NCBI RefSeq assembly: GCF_001642735.1
Contig: NZ_LWHM01000016.1
Span: forward strand, 170,860 to 234,859
Source of the DNA: Pseudohongiella nitratireducens
GTDB taxonomy: Bacteria > Pseudomonadota > Gammaproteobacteria > Pseudomonadales > Pseudohongiellaceae
Length of the DNA: 64,000 bases
Reading direction: 5' to 3'
The translations under genes and the position numbers were made by a program. The notes below the pieces were generated by a model. That model was not told the DNA's origin, searched no databases, and saw only the letters and a list, made by a program, of their open reading frames with translations. Position 1 is the first letter of the stretch, and the number at the start of each line of letters is the position of its first letter. Shown here piece by piece: positions 7,825 through 17,052 of the stretch.

Positions 7825-9870
7825 ATGCCAGCCAGGACACCGCAACAATCCCATCCCGCTTCAGGCATAGCCCGGGTTGCAGTCCCCTCACCACTGCGCA
7901 GACTGTTCGATTACCTGATACCCGCGAACACACACGTACAGCCTGGTATCAGGGTGCGGGTTCCGTTTGGCTCGCGTGAGCTCACCGGTATCATCGTCGC
8001 AATCGTTGACCAGTCTGACATTGAAACATCTCAACTGCGTCCCATCACTGAAGTACTGGACCACGACGAGTTGATTCCGTCTCATCTGCTCGACCTATGG
8101 CTTTGGGCAGCTAATTACTACCAGCACCCGGTTGGTGACGCCCTGCACAGTCTGTTGCCTGCCGGGCTGCGAAAAAAATCCGCAGCCAGCATCCGCAGTC
8201 ATCACAGCGATCCGTCACAGCCGGAGATAACACCAACCGACACGGATATCCCCACACCTAACAGTCAGCAGAATGAAGCCATTCGGGCAGTCAATGACAG
8301 CAGCGGACAATTCAACAGTTTTCTGCTGGACGGAGTGACAGGCAGTGGCAAGACCGAAGTATATCTGCAGTGTATTGACCACATCCTGAAACAGGACAAA
8401 CAGGCTGTCATGCTGGTGCCGGAAATCAGCCTGACTCCCCAGACCATTGAACGATTCAGGCAGCGCTTTAGTGCCGCCATCGCCATCCTGCATTCTGGAC
8501 TGACCCCGCGCCAGCGACTCAACGCTTGGCTGGAAGCTGCCAGCGGTGTCGCACGCATTATTATCGGCACCCGCTCGGCCCTTTTTACACCGATGGCACA
8601 GCCCGGCCTGATTATCATTGATGAAGAACATGATGCTTCATTCAAACAGCAAGACGGCTTTCGCTACTCAGCACGCGACCTGGCTGTGCTCAGGGCGCGA
8701 CATGAATCCATACCGGTCATCCTTGGTTCGGCCACCCCCAGCCTGGAATCGCTCTACAACGCCAACACCGGGCGTTACCGGCACATCCAACTGACCCAGC
8801 GCGCCGGTACAGCCAGCATGCCAACCTTTCAACTGGTAGACACGCGCAGACAACTCAGCGAGGCCGGCCTGAGTAGCGATTTGCTGCTGGCAACGGCCAG
8901 ACACCTGAAACAGGGCGGCCAGGTACTGATCTTTATTAACCGTCGCGGATTTGCACCGGTTCTGCACTGTGAAGACTGTGGCTGGACATCGGAATGTCCA
9001 TCCTGCGACGCACGCCTGACGGTTCACCGTAAACCCCCACACCTGTGCTGCCACCATTGCGAAACCCGCCAGCCCGTCCCCGACCACTGTCCTGACTGCC
9101 AGGGTAAATCTCTGGGAACTGGCGGCACCGGCACAGAACAGTGTGAGTCCGCACTTGCCACTGCATTTCCGGATACGCCCGTACTGCGCCTTGACCGGGA
9201 TGCCACCCGACGTAAAGGAGAGCTGGAGCGTATCCTCAAGCAGATCAATAATGGTGAGCCCTGTATTCTGGTTGGCACGCAAATGATCGCCAAAGGCCAT
9301 CACCTGCCCGGGGTCACCCTGGTGGGCGTACTTGATGCCGACAACGGCCTGTTCAGTGCTGATTTTCGCGGTCAGGAGTTCATGGCACAAATGCTTATTC
9401 AGGTGGCAGGCCGGGCCGGGCGCGCCAGCCAGCCGGGCGAGGTATTGATACAAACGTCCAACCCTGAGCACCAGAGCCTGCAAACGCTGGTCCACGACGG
9501 CTATCATGCCCTGGCCAGGACGCTGTTAAACGAAAGAGAGGCGGCAGCCATGCCGCCCTATGGCTATCTTGTCATCATCCGTGCCGAAGCTGTCAGCATG
9601 GCAGCACCGCAGCGTTATCTGACTCTCGCCAGACAGGTCATCAACAGCCAGATACATTCACAACAGCTTAATGACATTGAAGTTCACGGCCCCCTTCCCG
9701 CGCCAATGGAAAGGCGGGCCAACCGATATCGACAACATCTGATTCTTAAAAGCTCATCGCGGTCTGTTTTACAGTCGCTGCTGACGCCCGTCTGCCAGAT
9801 CCTCGAAGGACGCAGCGAAAGCCGTCGGGTTCGATGGTCAGTTGATGTCGACCCGCTGGACATGCTGTAG
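7825..9870 (+). CDS. priA: Primosomal protein N', replication restart helicase
   Basis: 3'-to-5' helicase that recognises stalled forks and reloads DnaB. The start at ATG 7825 (MPARTPQQSH) follows a GGAAG ribosome site; a longer frame begins at 7726. The N-terminal DNA-binding domain (VAVPSPLRRLFDYL, then VRVPFGSRELTG) is followed by helicase motifs: Walker A GVTGSGKTEVY, the DEEHD box, LGSATPS. The zinc-binding insert has paired cysteines CEDCGWTSECPSCDARL and CCHHCE...CPDCQG, and motif VI reads QVAGRAGRASQPGEV. 681 residues, a little shorter than the E. coli protein (732). ftsN follows on the same strand. Confidence 0.96.
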   Translation: MPARTPQQSHPASGIARVAVPSPLRRLFDYLIPANTHVQPGIRVRVPFGSRELTGIIVAIVDQSDIETSQLRPITEVLDHDELIPSHLLDLWLWAANYYQHPVGDALHSLLPAGLRKKSAASIRSHHSDPSQPEITPTDTDIPTPNSQQNEAIRAVNDSSGQFNSFLLDGVTGSGKTEVYLQCIDHILKQDKQAVMLVPEISLTPQTIERFRQRFSAAIAILHSGLTPRQRLNAWLEAASGVARIIIGTRSALFTPMAQPGLIIIDEEHDASFKQQDGFRYSARDLAVLRARHESIPVILGSATPSLESLYNANTGRYRHIQLTQRAGTASMPTFQLVDTRRQLSEAGLSSDLLLATARHLKQGGQVLIFINRRGFAPVLHCEDCGWTSECPSCDARLTVHRKPPHLCCHHCETRQPVPDHCPDCQGKSLGTGGTGTEQCESALATAFPDTPVLRLDRDATRRKGELERILKQINNGEPCILVGTQMIAKGHHLPGVTLVGVLDADNGLFSADFRGQEFMAQMLIQVAGRAGRASQPGEVLIQTSNPEHQSLQTLVHDGYHALARTLLNEREAAAMPPYGYLVIIRAEAVSMAAPQRYLTLARQVINSQIHSQQLNDIEVHGPLPAPMERRANRYRQHLILKSSSRSVLQSLLTPVCQILEGRSESRRVRWSVDVDPLDML

Positions 9871-9928
9871 ACTTCGAATTGAAAAGGGTAATTGACCGCC
9901 TCATCAGGGGACAGGGATAATAGCGAAC

Positions 9929-10669
9929 ATGGATCAGGATTTTGCAAAACGCCGCAGCCGCACACCACTGGCTGAGAGTAACCCGCCACCGAAGTCTTCG
10001 GGGCTCGTCATATTAATGATCGGCGTCTTCACAGGTATTGTGGTTGGCCTATTTATAGCAATGCTCGTGTATATGAGTGGTCAGCTACCGCCCCCTCCCG
10101 GACAAAACTGGGCCAGCGACAACCAGCAACCCGGAAACTCCACCCAACCGAGCCAAACTGCCACCAGTGAGAGCGATGAACTGACTGACGAGTTACAGCG
10201 TGAAGCAGCTCGATTACAGCTTGAGTTCTACCGGGAGCTACCTGACTATGAGGTCGTTGTCGACGTCACCCCGGTCGAAGGTGCCCGACCCCGCGACCAA
10301 CAAGCAGAACAGTCAGCAGAGCCAGGCAGCGCAGAAGTTGAGACCGAAACCGCTTCCTCGCAGCAGGAAACCGTCGCTACCGTAACGGCGACAGCCAGGA
10401 ATGTACCCGCCTCCCTTAGCAGCGGCAGCTATATGCTGCAAGCTGGTGCGTTTCGCCAGCAGAACACGGCAACGGCCCAGTTAAACCGTCTGCTCAACCT
10501 GGGATTAAGCGCACAAATCCGGCAGGAAAGCATGCCGGGGCGAACCCTGTTTCTTGTTCAGGCCGGGCCTTATGCCTCACGCGACGACATGCTAAGAGCA
10601 GAGCAAATCCTGCGCAGCAACAGCATCGATACCATGCGAATCACACTGTCACCTCCCAGCAGCGAATAA
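9929..10669 (+). CDS. ftsN: SPOR-domain cell division protein, FtsN-like
   Basis: Bitopic division protein that activates septal wall synthesis and binds denuded glycan at the septum. A basic cytoplasmic tail (FAKRRSRTPL) precedes one membrane helix at about residues 25-49 (LVILMIGVFTGIVVGLFIAM). Next comes a long Pro/Gln/Glu-rich periplasmic linker, then the SPOR domain from about 167 to 243: SYMLQAGAFRQQNTATAQL and LFLVQAGPYASRDDM. The order priA-ftsN-hslV-hslU is the same as in E. coli and Pseudomonas, which supports ftsN over another SPOR protein. 246 residues. Confidence 0.88.
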   Translation: MDQDFAKRRSRTPLAESNPPPKSSGLVILMIGVFTGIVVGLFIAMLVYMSGQLPPPPGQNWASDNQQPGNSTQPSQTATSESDELTDELQREAARLQLEFYRELPDYEVVVDVTPVEGARPRDQQAEQSAEPGSAEVETETASSQQETVATVTATARNVPASLSSGSYMLQAGAFRQQNTATAQLNRLLNLGLSAQIRQESMPGRTLFLVQAGPYASRDDMLRAEQILRSNSIDTMRITLSPPSSE

Positions 10670-10732
10670 CCGCTGCTGGCGATCACCTTGAGAGCAAACA
10701 AACGCCCCCCTTTTAACAACGCATTGCCAAGC

Positions 10733-10760
10733 CTTGAATCTCCCAGGAATGCCCCAACCT
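10733..10760 (+). promoter_or_regulatory. Sigma-32 (heat shock) promoter for hslVU
   Basis: CTTGAA at 10733-10738, a 13-base spacer and CCCCAACCT at 10752-10760 fit the RpoH consensus CTTGAA-N13-15-CCCCATNT. It ends 48 bases before the hslV start. hslVU is a classic heat-shock operon, so position and sequence agree. Confidence 0.7.
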
Positions 10761-10807
10761 AGGTATTCAATCCCCAAAGTAATTCGCGTTTAGCAAGGAG
10801 AAAGGGT

Positions 10808-11347
10808 TTGGAGCAATACCGCGGAACGACCATCGTATCGGTTCGCCGGGGCAACACAGTTGTTGTCGGCGGCGACGGGCAGGTATCTCAGGGCAACACT
10901 GTCATGAAAGGCAATGCCCGAAAAGTGCGACGACTATACAAAGACCAGGTACTGGCCGGTTTTGCCGGCGGCACAGCGGATGCTTTTACACTGTTTGAGC
11001 GTTTTGAAGAGCAGTTGGAAAAGCACCACGGCAAACTGGTCAAAGCGGCTGTCAGCCTGGCAAAACTATGGCGCACGGAACGTTCATTACGCCGCCTGGA
11101 AGCACTGCTGATCGTCGCTGACAAGGATGCCTCGCTGATCATCACCGGTAATGGTGATGTGATCGAGCCGGAAGACGGCTTGATGGCCATTGGCTCCGGC
11201 GGCTCCTTTGCACTTTCTGCTGCCCGGGCGCTCTACCACAACACAGACATGCCCGCCCGGGATGTTGTCGAAAAAAGCCTGGGTATTGCCGCCGACATTT
11301 GTGTGTACACCAACCACGAACACACCGTCGAACAACTGGACTATTGA
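10808..11347 (+). CDS. hslV: HslV peptidase subunit of the HslUV protease
   Basis: Proteasome-like threonine peptidase forming a double hexameric ring driven by HslU in the cytoplasm. The start is TTG at 10808, seven bases after a strong AAGGAG; no better ATG is in frame. The protein begins [15 protein letters not shown], so the catalytic Thr must be freed by processing after the short MEQYRG prefix, as in many beta- and gammaproteobacteria. [21 protein letters not shown] and the Gly-rich IGSGGSFA segment are typical. 179 residues, normal size. 57 bases separate it from hslU. Confidence 0.96.
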   Translation: MEQYRGTTIVSVRRGNTVVVGGDGQVSQGNTVMKGNARKVRRLYKDQVLAGFAGGTADAFTLFERFEEQLEKHHGKLVKAAVSLAKLWRTERSLRRLEALLIVADKDASLIITGNGDVIEPEDGLMAIGSGGSFALSAARALYHNTDMPARDVVEKSLGIAADICVYTNHEHTVEQLDY

Positions 11348-11404
11348 TGACTACCGCCAGCCTGAGACAGCTGGCTCAATCAAAAGGTATACAGGATTTA
11401 CCGC

Positions 11405-12781
11405 ATGAGTATCATGACACCGCGCGAAATCGCGTCTGAACTGGATAAACATATTGTCGGCCAGAAATCGGCCAAGCGAGCTGTTGCTATTGCACTGCGT
11501 AACCGCTGGCGCCGCATGCAGCTGGACGCCGACATCCGCCAGGAAATCACGCCGAAAAACATTCTGATGATAGGTCCTACCGGCGTCGGCAAAACCGAAA
11601 TTGCCCGACGTCTGGCACGCCTGGCCAATGCGCCGTTCATCAAAGTTGAAGCCACCAAGTTCACCGAAGTGGGCTATGTCGGTCGCGACGTCGAATCAAT
11701 TGTTCGCGACCTGATCGATGTCGCTGTAAAAATGCTACGCGAAGATGAGATGCGCAAGGTACGTCACCGCGCTGTAGATGCAGCAGAGGAACGCATTCTT
11801 GATGCCCTGCTGCCTCCCGCCAGCAACAGCAACACAAACAGCAGCGGCACTGACGTCAGCGAACAAGACGGCAAGCGCGACCAGGAATCCTCCACGCGCC
11901 AGATCTTCCGCAAAAAGCTGCGTGAAGGGGAACTGGACGACAAGGAAATTGAGGTCAATGTCAGTGACAACCCGGGCGGTGTGGAAATCATGGCTCCACC
12001 TGGCCTGGAGGAAATGACCAGCCAGTTGAAGAATATGTTCTCCAACATGAACACGGGTCGCAAACGTAACCGTCGCATGCCGATTAAAGCTGCCTTCCGT
12101 CAATTGAAAGACGAGGAGGCGGCCAAACTGGTCAACGAGGAAGAAATCAAAACCCGCGCCATCGAAGTGACTGAGCAAACCGGTATCGTCTTTATTGACG
12201 AGATCGACAAGGTAACCGAGCGTGGCGGCGAAGGCGGTGGCAGCCAGGGCGGTGTGTCCCGCGAAGGCGTGCAACGTGATTTATTGCCGTTGATTGAAGG
12301 TTCAACGGTGACAACCAAATATGGCAGCGTCAAAACAGACCATATTCTGTTTATTGCTTCCGGTGCTTTTCACCTGTCCAAACCTTCCGATCTGATTCCT
12401 GAGCTACAGGGTCGCCTGCCAATTCGTGTGGAACTGGATGCACTGACCGCACAGGACTTCGAGCGCATCCTGACCGAACCTCGCGCATCGCTGACTGAGC
12501 AATACCGGTCACTTCTTGCGACTGAAGGTTTGAGTGTCAACTTTACCGAAGACGGCATTCGTCGCCTGGCCGAAACAGCCTGGGAAGTTAACGAGCGCAC
12601 CGAAAACATCGGTGCCCGACGCCTGCATACCATCATGGAACGCTTGCTTGAGGAAGTCTCTTTCAGTGCTGCGGATCTTTCTGTTGGCGATGACAAGACA
12701 CTGGCTATCGATGCCACATATGTCGACAAGCAATTGAGCGACCTGGCTGGCAACGAAGATCTCAGCCGGTTTATTCTCTGA
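11405..12781 (+). CDS. hslU: HslU ATPase subunit of the HslUV protease
   Basis: AAA+ unfoldase that feeds substrates to HslV. The start [20 protein letters not shown] is typical. Walker A is [15 protein letters not shown] (about 60-67), the pore-loop segment reads [11 protein letters not shown], the family-specific I domain spans about 110-230, and Walker B is [10 protein letters not shown] at about 259-268. The C-terminal end LSRFIL is the tail that inserts into HslV to activate it. Length 458 fits the family (443 in E. coli). Its stop overlaps the next start by one base (TGATG), so the DUF971 gene is translationally coupled. Confidence 0.97.
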   Translation: MSIMTPREIASELDKHIVGQKSAKRAVAIALRNRWRRMQLDADIRQEITPKNILMIGPTGVGKTEIARRLARLANAPFIKVEATKFTEVGYVGRDVESIVRDLIDVAVKMLREDEMRKVRHRAVDAAEERILDALLPPASNSNTNSSGTDVSEQDGKRDQESSTRQIFRKKLREGELDDKEIEVNVSDNPGGVEIMAPPGLEEMTSQLKNMFSNMNTGRKRNRRMPIKAAFRQLKDEEAAKLVNEEEIKTRAIEVTEQTGIVFIDEIDKVTERGGEGGGSQGGVSREGVQRDLLPLIEGSTVTTKYGSVKTDHILFIASGAFHLSKPSDLIPELQGRLPIRVELDALTAQDFERILTEPRASLTEQYRSLLATEGLSVNFTEDGIRRLAETAWEVNERTENIGARRLHTIMERLLEEVSFSAADLSVGDDKTLAIDATYVDKQLSDLAGNEDLSRFIL

Positions 12782-13203
12782 TGACAGTGCCGTCTGACAT
12801 CCGGCTGCGGCGCCGCACTGCGGTGCTGGAGCTGGATTACGCTGACGGCACTCACTTTCAGCTACCAGCCGAATTACTCCGTGTCCATGCCCCGTCAGCC
12901 GATGTGCAGGGACACGGCAACAGCCCGGGTGAACTGGTCAGCGGCAAACGCCATGTCACCATTGATGACATACAGCCTGTTGGCCACTACGCCATTCAGC
13001 TGTTCTTCAGCGACGGACATCATTCCGGTATTTATCACTGGGAATACCTGCACTCACTTGGCGAAAACCAGCAGCAACTTTGGCAACAGTATCTTGAACG
13101 CTTAAAGAACGCCGGCAAAAACCGTGATGACGACACAGTCGAATTGCGCAATGCCGTGCAAGTCATTAACATTGTGGATCCCCACAACAGGGATCAGAGA
13201 TGA
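12781..13203 (+). CDS. DUF971 (gamma-butyrobetaine hydroxylase N-terminal-like) protein
   Basis: Small cytoplasmic protein of the DUF971 family. The core runs from about residue 5 to 100: [35 protein letters not shown], then [20 protein letters not shown], the last two being the family hallmarks. In bacteria the lone domain has been tied to iron-sulfur protein assembly, but no role can be read from this sequence. It lies between hslU and ubiE, overlapping both by a few bases, a placement common in Pseudomonas and its relatives. Confidence 0.85.
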   Translation: MTVPSDIRLRRRTAVLELDYADGTHFQLPAELLRVHAPSADVQGHGNSPGELVSGKRHVTIDDIQPVGHYAIQLFFSDGHHSGIYHWEYLHSLGENQQQLWQQYLERLKNAGKNRDDDTVELRNAVQVINIVDPHNRDQR

Positions 13204-13985
13204 GAGAAGAAACCCCGACAGCTATCAATACCAATGCCGACAAAAACGGCGAAACCACCCACTTTGGCTATGAAACTGTGCCTAAGGGTGAGAAAGCCGA
13301 GCGTGTAGGCCAGGTATTTCATTCCGTAGCCAAACGCTATGACCTGATGAATGACCTGATTTCTATGGGCTCTCACCGGATTATCAAACAGTTCACCGTC
13401 GAATTAAGCGGCGTACGCCGAGGCCAACAAGTATTGGACCTGGCTGGTGGTACCGGTGACTTCAGCATGAAGTTTGCCAAACTGGTAGGTGATGAAGGGC
13501 ATGTTGTGCTCGCCGACATTAACGCTTCCATGCTGGATGTGGGGCGCGACCGCCTGCTCGACAAAGGCATATCCGGCAACGTCAATATTTCCCAGGTTAA
13601 TGCCGAATGCCTGCCCTTTGCCGACAATTCCTTTGATTGCATCTGCATTGCCTACGGCCTGCGTAATGTCACTGACAAAGAACAGGCATTACGTTCCATG
13701 TATCGGGTATTGAAACCAGGTGGCAGAGCCCTGGTGCTTGAGTTTTCCAAACCTGTGAACCCGTTGCTGGGCAAGGCCTATGACGCCTGGTCAAGGCTAT
13801 GGCCTGTCGCTGGCAAAGCCGTGACCGGCGATGCCGACAGCTACCAATACCTGGTTGAGTCCATCCGCATGCACCCTGACCAGGCAACACTACAGGAAAT
13901 GATGGAAGAGGCCGGTTTTGCTGACTGCCGCTATCACAACCTGATTGGCGGCATCAGTGCTATCCATGTTGGCTTTAAACGTTAA
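13200..13985 (+). CDS. ubiE: Ubiquinone/menaquinone biosynthesis C-methyltransferase
   Basis: SAM-dependent C-methylation of the quinone ring (demethylmenaquinol to menaquinol and the UbiE step of ubiquinone). The SAM site [15 protein letters not shown] and the family blocks [31 protein letters not shown] and [17 protein letters not shown] are all present, and the end is IHVGFKR. 261 residues; the first 20 are a polar lead-in typical of Pseudomonas-type UbiE. It starts inside the DUF971 gene and is followed three bases later by ubiJ. Confidence 0.97.
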   Translation: MREETPTAINTNADKNGETTHFGYETVPKGEKAERVGQVFHSVAKRYDLMNDLISMGSHRIIKQFTVELSGVRRGQQVLDLAGGTGDFSMKFAKLVGDEGHVVLADINASMLDVGRDRLLDKGISGNVNISQVNAECLPFADNSFDCICIAYGLRNVTDKEQALRSMYRVLKPGGRALVLEFSKPVNPLLGKAYDAWSRLWPVAGKAVTGDADSYQYLVESIRMHPDQATLQEMMEEAGFADCRYHNLIGGISAIHVGFKR

Positions 13986-13988
13986 CCC

Positions 13989-14597
13989 ATGGGTTTGCTG
14001 AGCTTCACATTATTACGTCCCATTAACTTACTGCTGGCACAGTTTTTATCCCGTGACCCGGCCATCATTCAGAAGCTGCACAATGCCTGCGGTGACTATA
14101 CCCTGCAGCTGGAGGTGCATAACACGTCGACGGTTGCACTATCCCTTGACGCTGATCGATTGCAGATTCTGAGTCATAAACCCGATTCAGCCGATACCGT
14201 TCTTTCCGGCAACGTAACAGCACTGCTGGGCCTGCTGTTTCATCCGGAGCCGGCATCAGCCTTGTACGACCCGGGGCTGGATGTGCGCGGCGATGTGCAT
14301 CGCTTGCACGCATTCTACGGCGTACTGCGCCAACTCGACCTGGACTGGCGTGACTTTTTCGATCATCCGGCTGTCGAAGCCCTGAGTATAGTCTCTGCAC
14401 CTTTCAGCCAGGGGCTGAAACAGGTGCAACGTCATGGCCCTGCCAACATGCGTGAATATTTCCGGGACGAATCCGGTCTTTTTCCGGCACGCGATGCATT
14501 CCGGCAACAACAGGAACAACTGACAGCCTTGCGGTTGCGGCTGGATCGACTGGAAGCCAGAACTCAACACATGCTCCACAAACATGTGACAAATTGA
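13989..14597 (+). CDS. ubiJ: UbiJ, ubiquinone biosynthesis accessory factor (SCP2 domain)
   Basis: Lipid-binding scaffold of the soluble ubiquinone complex with UbiK. The sequence fits UbiJ: an N-terminal SCP2-like domain with a hydrophobic pocket (about 15-110), an ending helical coiled coil rich in Gln, Leu and Arg (RQQQEQLTALRLRLDRLEAR) that binds UbiK, and location directly after ubiE. In most relatives ubiB comes next (ubiE-ubiJ-ubiB); here ubiB is missing and a bufferin operon follows after about 170 bases. 202 residues. Confidence 0.88.
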   Translation: MGLLSFTLLRPINLLLAQFLSRDPAIIQKLHNACGDYTLQLEVHNTSTVALSLDADRLQILSHKPDSADTVLSGNVTALLGLLFHPEPASALYDPGLDVRGDVHRLHAFYGVLRQLDLDWRDFFDHPAVEALSIVSAPFSQGLKQVQRHGPANMREYFRDESGLFPARDAFRQQQEQLTALRLRLDRLEARTQHMLHKHVTN

Positions 14598-14604
14598 CGC
14601 AGAG

Positions 14605-14620
14605 ACTTGTTTTAACAAGT
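14605..14620. promoter_or_regulatory. Operator-like palindrome upstream of the bufferin operon
   Basis: ACTTGTT-TT-AACAAGT is a perfect 7-base inverted repeat with a 2-base spacer, 146 bases before the bufA start and just after ubiJ. It resembles a repressor or activator site. A second, GC-rich hairpin (CCGGGA...TCCCGG) lies at 14689-14705. The protein that would bind is unknown. Confidence 0.3.
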
Positions 14621-14766
14621 AATATATCGATAATCAGAGTCACATAACGTCATATCACAGCAATGCTGCGACCCGTCATGCGATTAAGCCGGGATTCAGT
14701 CCCGGGCATGCACAATGACAACTATGCAAGATCGGCCATACAGGCGGATCACCGGGAGAGTTTGCA

Positions 14767-15315
14767 ATGAATAGCTTTGCAATAAAGAGGTTAGCAATGA
14801 AAAAGACGGATGGAATCTCCATGGCCACAGCGGCCGCCGCCCTGATGATGGCTGGGCATGCTGGCGCAGGCATTGATGTCAGCAACAACAATGCCGAAGA
14901 ACCCGTCAAAATCAGCGTTTGTCAGGATTTGCATGGTGCAGGTCAAAGCGCCTGTAACGGCGTTGGCAACGCTGCAGGCGCCGGGCAAAACACCGATGGT
15001 AGCGGCTTTGTTGCTATTTCCAGCGGTAACGATGCTTTTTCAGCGGCACTGTGTCAATTCGCTGGTGGTACAGAAGCCACTGCAGCCACGGCACCAGCAG
15101 AAGCCAGCCTTGCAGGTGATGCGGTCAAAGTCACCTACTGTAATGACGTGTTCACCTGTGCGGGCCTAAGTGCCTGTAAAGGCAATGACAATCCGAATGG
15201 CGCTGGACAGAATACCTGCCATGGTATCGGATTTGTTGGCATTTACAGTGGCGAAAAAGCCCTGTCTGACCAGCTTTGTGAAAAGCTTGGCGGTACAGTT
15301 CTGTCCTCACTGTAA
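14767..15315 (+). CDS. bufA: Bufferin precursor with two tandem BufA2-like core domains
   Basis: Exported ribosomally made precursor thought to be modified by the downstream BufB/BufC pair into a copper-binding metallophore. It has a signal peptide (LAMKKTDGISMATAAAALMM... AGHAGA) and two alignable domains at residues 47-102 and 120-177, both reading VK-[IV]-[ST]-x-C-x-D...G-x-SAC-x-G...GAGQNT...GFV-x-I...LC...GGT. The second copy has five cysteines (125, 131, 137, 151, 171); the first has three (52, 63, 96) and carries Asp where the second has Cys151. This matches the C-x-G-x-x-SCKG pattern of BufA2-type bufferins. An ATG at 14797 with its own AAGAGG site is an equally good start. Metal chosen and final modification are inferences. 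Confidence 0.72.
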   Translation: MNSFAIKRLAMKKTDGISMATAAAALMMAGHAGAGIDVSNNNAEEPVKISVCQDLHGAGQSACNGVGNAAGAGQNTDGSGFVAISSGNDAFSAALCQFAGGTEATAATAPAEASLAGDAVKVTYCNDVFTCAGLSACKGNDNPNGAGQNTCHGIGFVGIYSGEKALSDQLCEKLGGTVLSSL

Positions 15316-15328
15316 TCTCAAGGCAGCC

Positions 15329-15372
15329 AGCCTGGCCAGTTACCCCTGACCAGGCTCATGCCTGGCGTTTTT
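15329..15372 (+). terminator. Terminator with overlapping anti-terminator stem between bufA and bufB
   Basis: CCAGGC-TCAT-GCCTGG (15350-15365) is a perfect 6-base stem followed by CGTTTTT, an intrinsic terminator. A longer stem upstream, 15329-15339 with 15346-15356 (10 of 11 pairs), uses the same CCAGGC, so the two cannot form together. This fits partial termination or attenuation that makes more precursor than maturase mRNA. Confidence 0.55.
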
Positions 15373-15403
15373 GACGCAACTCCCTTCTCTATTGAGCATT
15401 CAC

Positions 15404-16225
15404 ATGCTGGGTTTCGGACTTGGGCTGCGCAGCCCGCATTATGATCAGGTACTCAATCAGCAGCCCACTGAAGTGGACTGGTTTGAGGTGATAACTGAAA
15501 ACTTCCTTGCCCCCGGCGGACGCCCTCGCGCGATCCTGCGCCAGGTACGAGAACACTACCCCATCGTTTTACACGGTCTGTCCTTCAATATCGGCAGCGA
15601 CGAAGCGCCAGATTATGCCTATCTTGATAAACTACGTGACCTGGCCCGGGAAATAGAGCCTGCCTGGATCTCCGACCATATTTGCTGGACCGGGCTGCAC
15701 GGGCACACCTCGCACGATCTGCTGCCCATCTCCTACAACCAGGAAACACTCAGCCTGGTGGCGGACAAGGTATCCCGCATTCAGGATTATCTTGAGCAAT
15801 CGGTGGTTCTGGAAAATCCTTCGATGTATTTACAGTTTCAGTCCGCCGACATGACAGAAGCCGACTTTATCAATGCACTGACGAAACAAACCGGATGCCG
15901 CTTACTACTGGACGTCAATAATGTTTATGTGAGCAGTTTTAATCTCGGCCTGGATCCGTACCGCGAGATAAATGCCATCGCGCCTGAATCCGTACAGCAG
16001 TTTCACCTGGCCGGTCACACGCACAATACAACACATATTATTGATACTCACGACCACCCGGTCAGTGATCCGGTCTGGGCGCTTTACCAGCATGCCTGTC
16101 AGCGCTTTGGCAAAACAGCAACCTTGCTGGAAAGAGATGATGATATCCCTGAGATGACCGAACTGATCAAAGAGCTTGACCATGCCCGGCAATTACAAGC
16201 CCGGGCCCTGCAGGAATTGTCATGA
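15404..16225 (+). CDS. bufB: BufB, DUF692 multinuclear non-heme iron oxidase (bufferin maturase)
   Basis: MNIO-family enzyme (TIM barrel with two or three irons) that modifies cysteines of its precursor peptide. Family motifs in order: HGLSFNIGS, WISDHICW, LENPSMY, LLLDVNNVYVS, HLAGH, LLERDDDIP, giving the His, Asp and Glu metal ligands. The ATG at 15404 (MLGFGLGLRSPHY) is chosen because family members begin GFGLGLR; a TTG at 15371 would start inside the terminator T run. It follows bufA and overlaps bufC by four bases. The link to bufferins rests on this gene order and on the Cys-rich precursor. Confidence 0.9.
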   Translation: MLGFGLGLRSPHYDQVLNQQPTEVDWFEVITENFLAPGGRPRAILRQVREHYPIVLHGLSFNIGSDEAPDYAYLDKLRDLAREIEPAWISDHICWTGLHGHTSHDLLPISYNQETLSLVADKVSRIQDYLEQSVVLENPSMYLQFQSADMTEADFINALTKQTGCRLLLDVNNVYVSSFNLGLDPYREINAIAPESVQQFHLAGHTHNTTHIIDTHDHPVSDPVWALYQHACQRFGKTATLLERDDDIPEMTELIKELDHARQLQARALQELS

Positions 16226-17052
16226 CCTGGCAGGAAGAACAGGCTGCCTTTTGGCATTGGATAGTGGATACCCCCGGCTCTGCTGCTCCGACAGAAGCGG
16301 AAAAGCTGATGGCGCCGCACCAGCAGTTATCAGTCAACGATGCGCTGGGCATATACCAGAATGCCTACCGAGGAAGATTACTGCAGGCGGCCTCTGAACT
16401 CTACCCGGTCACTTATTACACGCTGGGCGATGCCGCTCACCAGCAACTGTGGCTAGGCTACCTTGAGAAGCACCCTCCTAAGCCCGGCCCCATGAGCCAA
16501 CTGGGAGCATACCTGCTAACCTATTGTCGACAACATGACCCGTATCGTGGCCTGCCGGCATTACTGGAGTTGATAGCGCTGGAAACACGCCTGGTCGAAC
16601 TTTTTGAGAACCCGGATTTACCTCACTACTCAAGAGAGCAGTTGCAAAACAACCCTGCAGAAGACTGGGCTAAGCTGAGTTGGACTGATACCGGAGACTG
16701 GACCTTGATGGAGGTAGACTTTGACCTGGAAACCTATTGGCTGAAGATCCAGGACTATCGCAAACAACCTGGCGCCAAACCGGGCGGCGCCGATTTCCCG
16801 GTGCCTGCTTTTACTGACCAGCACCCCCGGCACCTGTTAATTCGTCGCCAGAATTACAAGATGCACTTTCAACAGGTCAGCCCGACATTTGCCGGCTTCA
16901 TTTCTCTGCTTAAGGAGGGCAAGAACTTTGCGGAGCTGTGCGAATACCTCTCACAGCATGACTCAGAAACTGACGTACCGGCCAAAAGCCTGAATTATTT
17001 GCTTCAGGCCATCGACCTTGAATTACTGCACCAGCAAACGATCAGGGCGTAA
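16222..17052 (+). CDS. bufC: BufC, DUF2063 partner of the bufferin maturase
   Basis: DUF2063 proteins provide the precursor-binding partner (RRE-like) for DUF692 enzymes. The N-terminal DUF2063 domain is clear: QLSVNDALGIYQNAYRGRLL followed by ELYPVTYYTLGD, then the segment GAYLLTYCRQHDPY. The C-terminal half (from about 100) is the second helical/beta region seen in BufC and MbnC-type partners, ending in a winged-helix-like stretch (TFAGFISLLKEGKNFAELCEYL). 276 residues. Its ATG overlaps the bufB stop (ATGA), so the two are translated together. It ends 11 bases inside the convergent OsmC gene. Confidence 0.87.
   Translation: MTWQEEQAAFWHWIVDTPGSAAPTEAEKLMAPHQQLSVNDALGIYQNAYRGRLLQAASELYPVTYYTLGDAAHQQLWLGYLEKHPPKPGPMSQLGAYLLTYCRQHDPYRGLPALLELIALETRLVELFENPDLPHYSREQLQNNPAEDWAKLSWTDTGDWTLMEVDFDLETYWLKIQDYRKQPGAKPGGADFPVPAFTDQHPRHLLIRRQNYKMHFQQVSPTFAGFISLLKEGKNFAELCEYLSQHDSETDVPAKSLNYLLQAIDLELLHQQTIRA

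Noticed and set aside
8668..9507. 279-codon open frame antisense to priA
   Set aside because: Lies wholly within priA, which has complete helicase and zinc motifs; the antisense product shows no family motif.
14605..14705. CRP site before bufA
   Set aside because: The palindromes there do not fit TGTGA-N6-TCACA; only stray TCACA halves are present.
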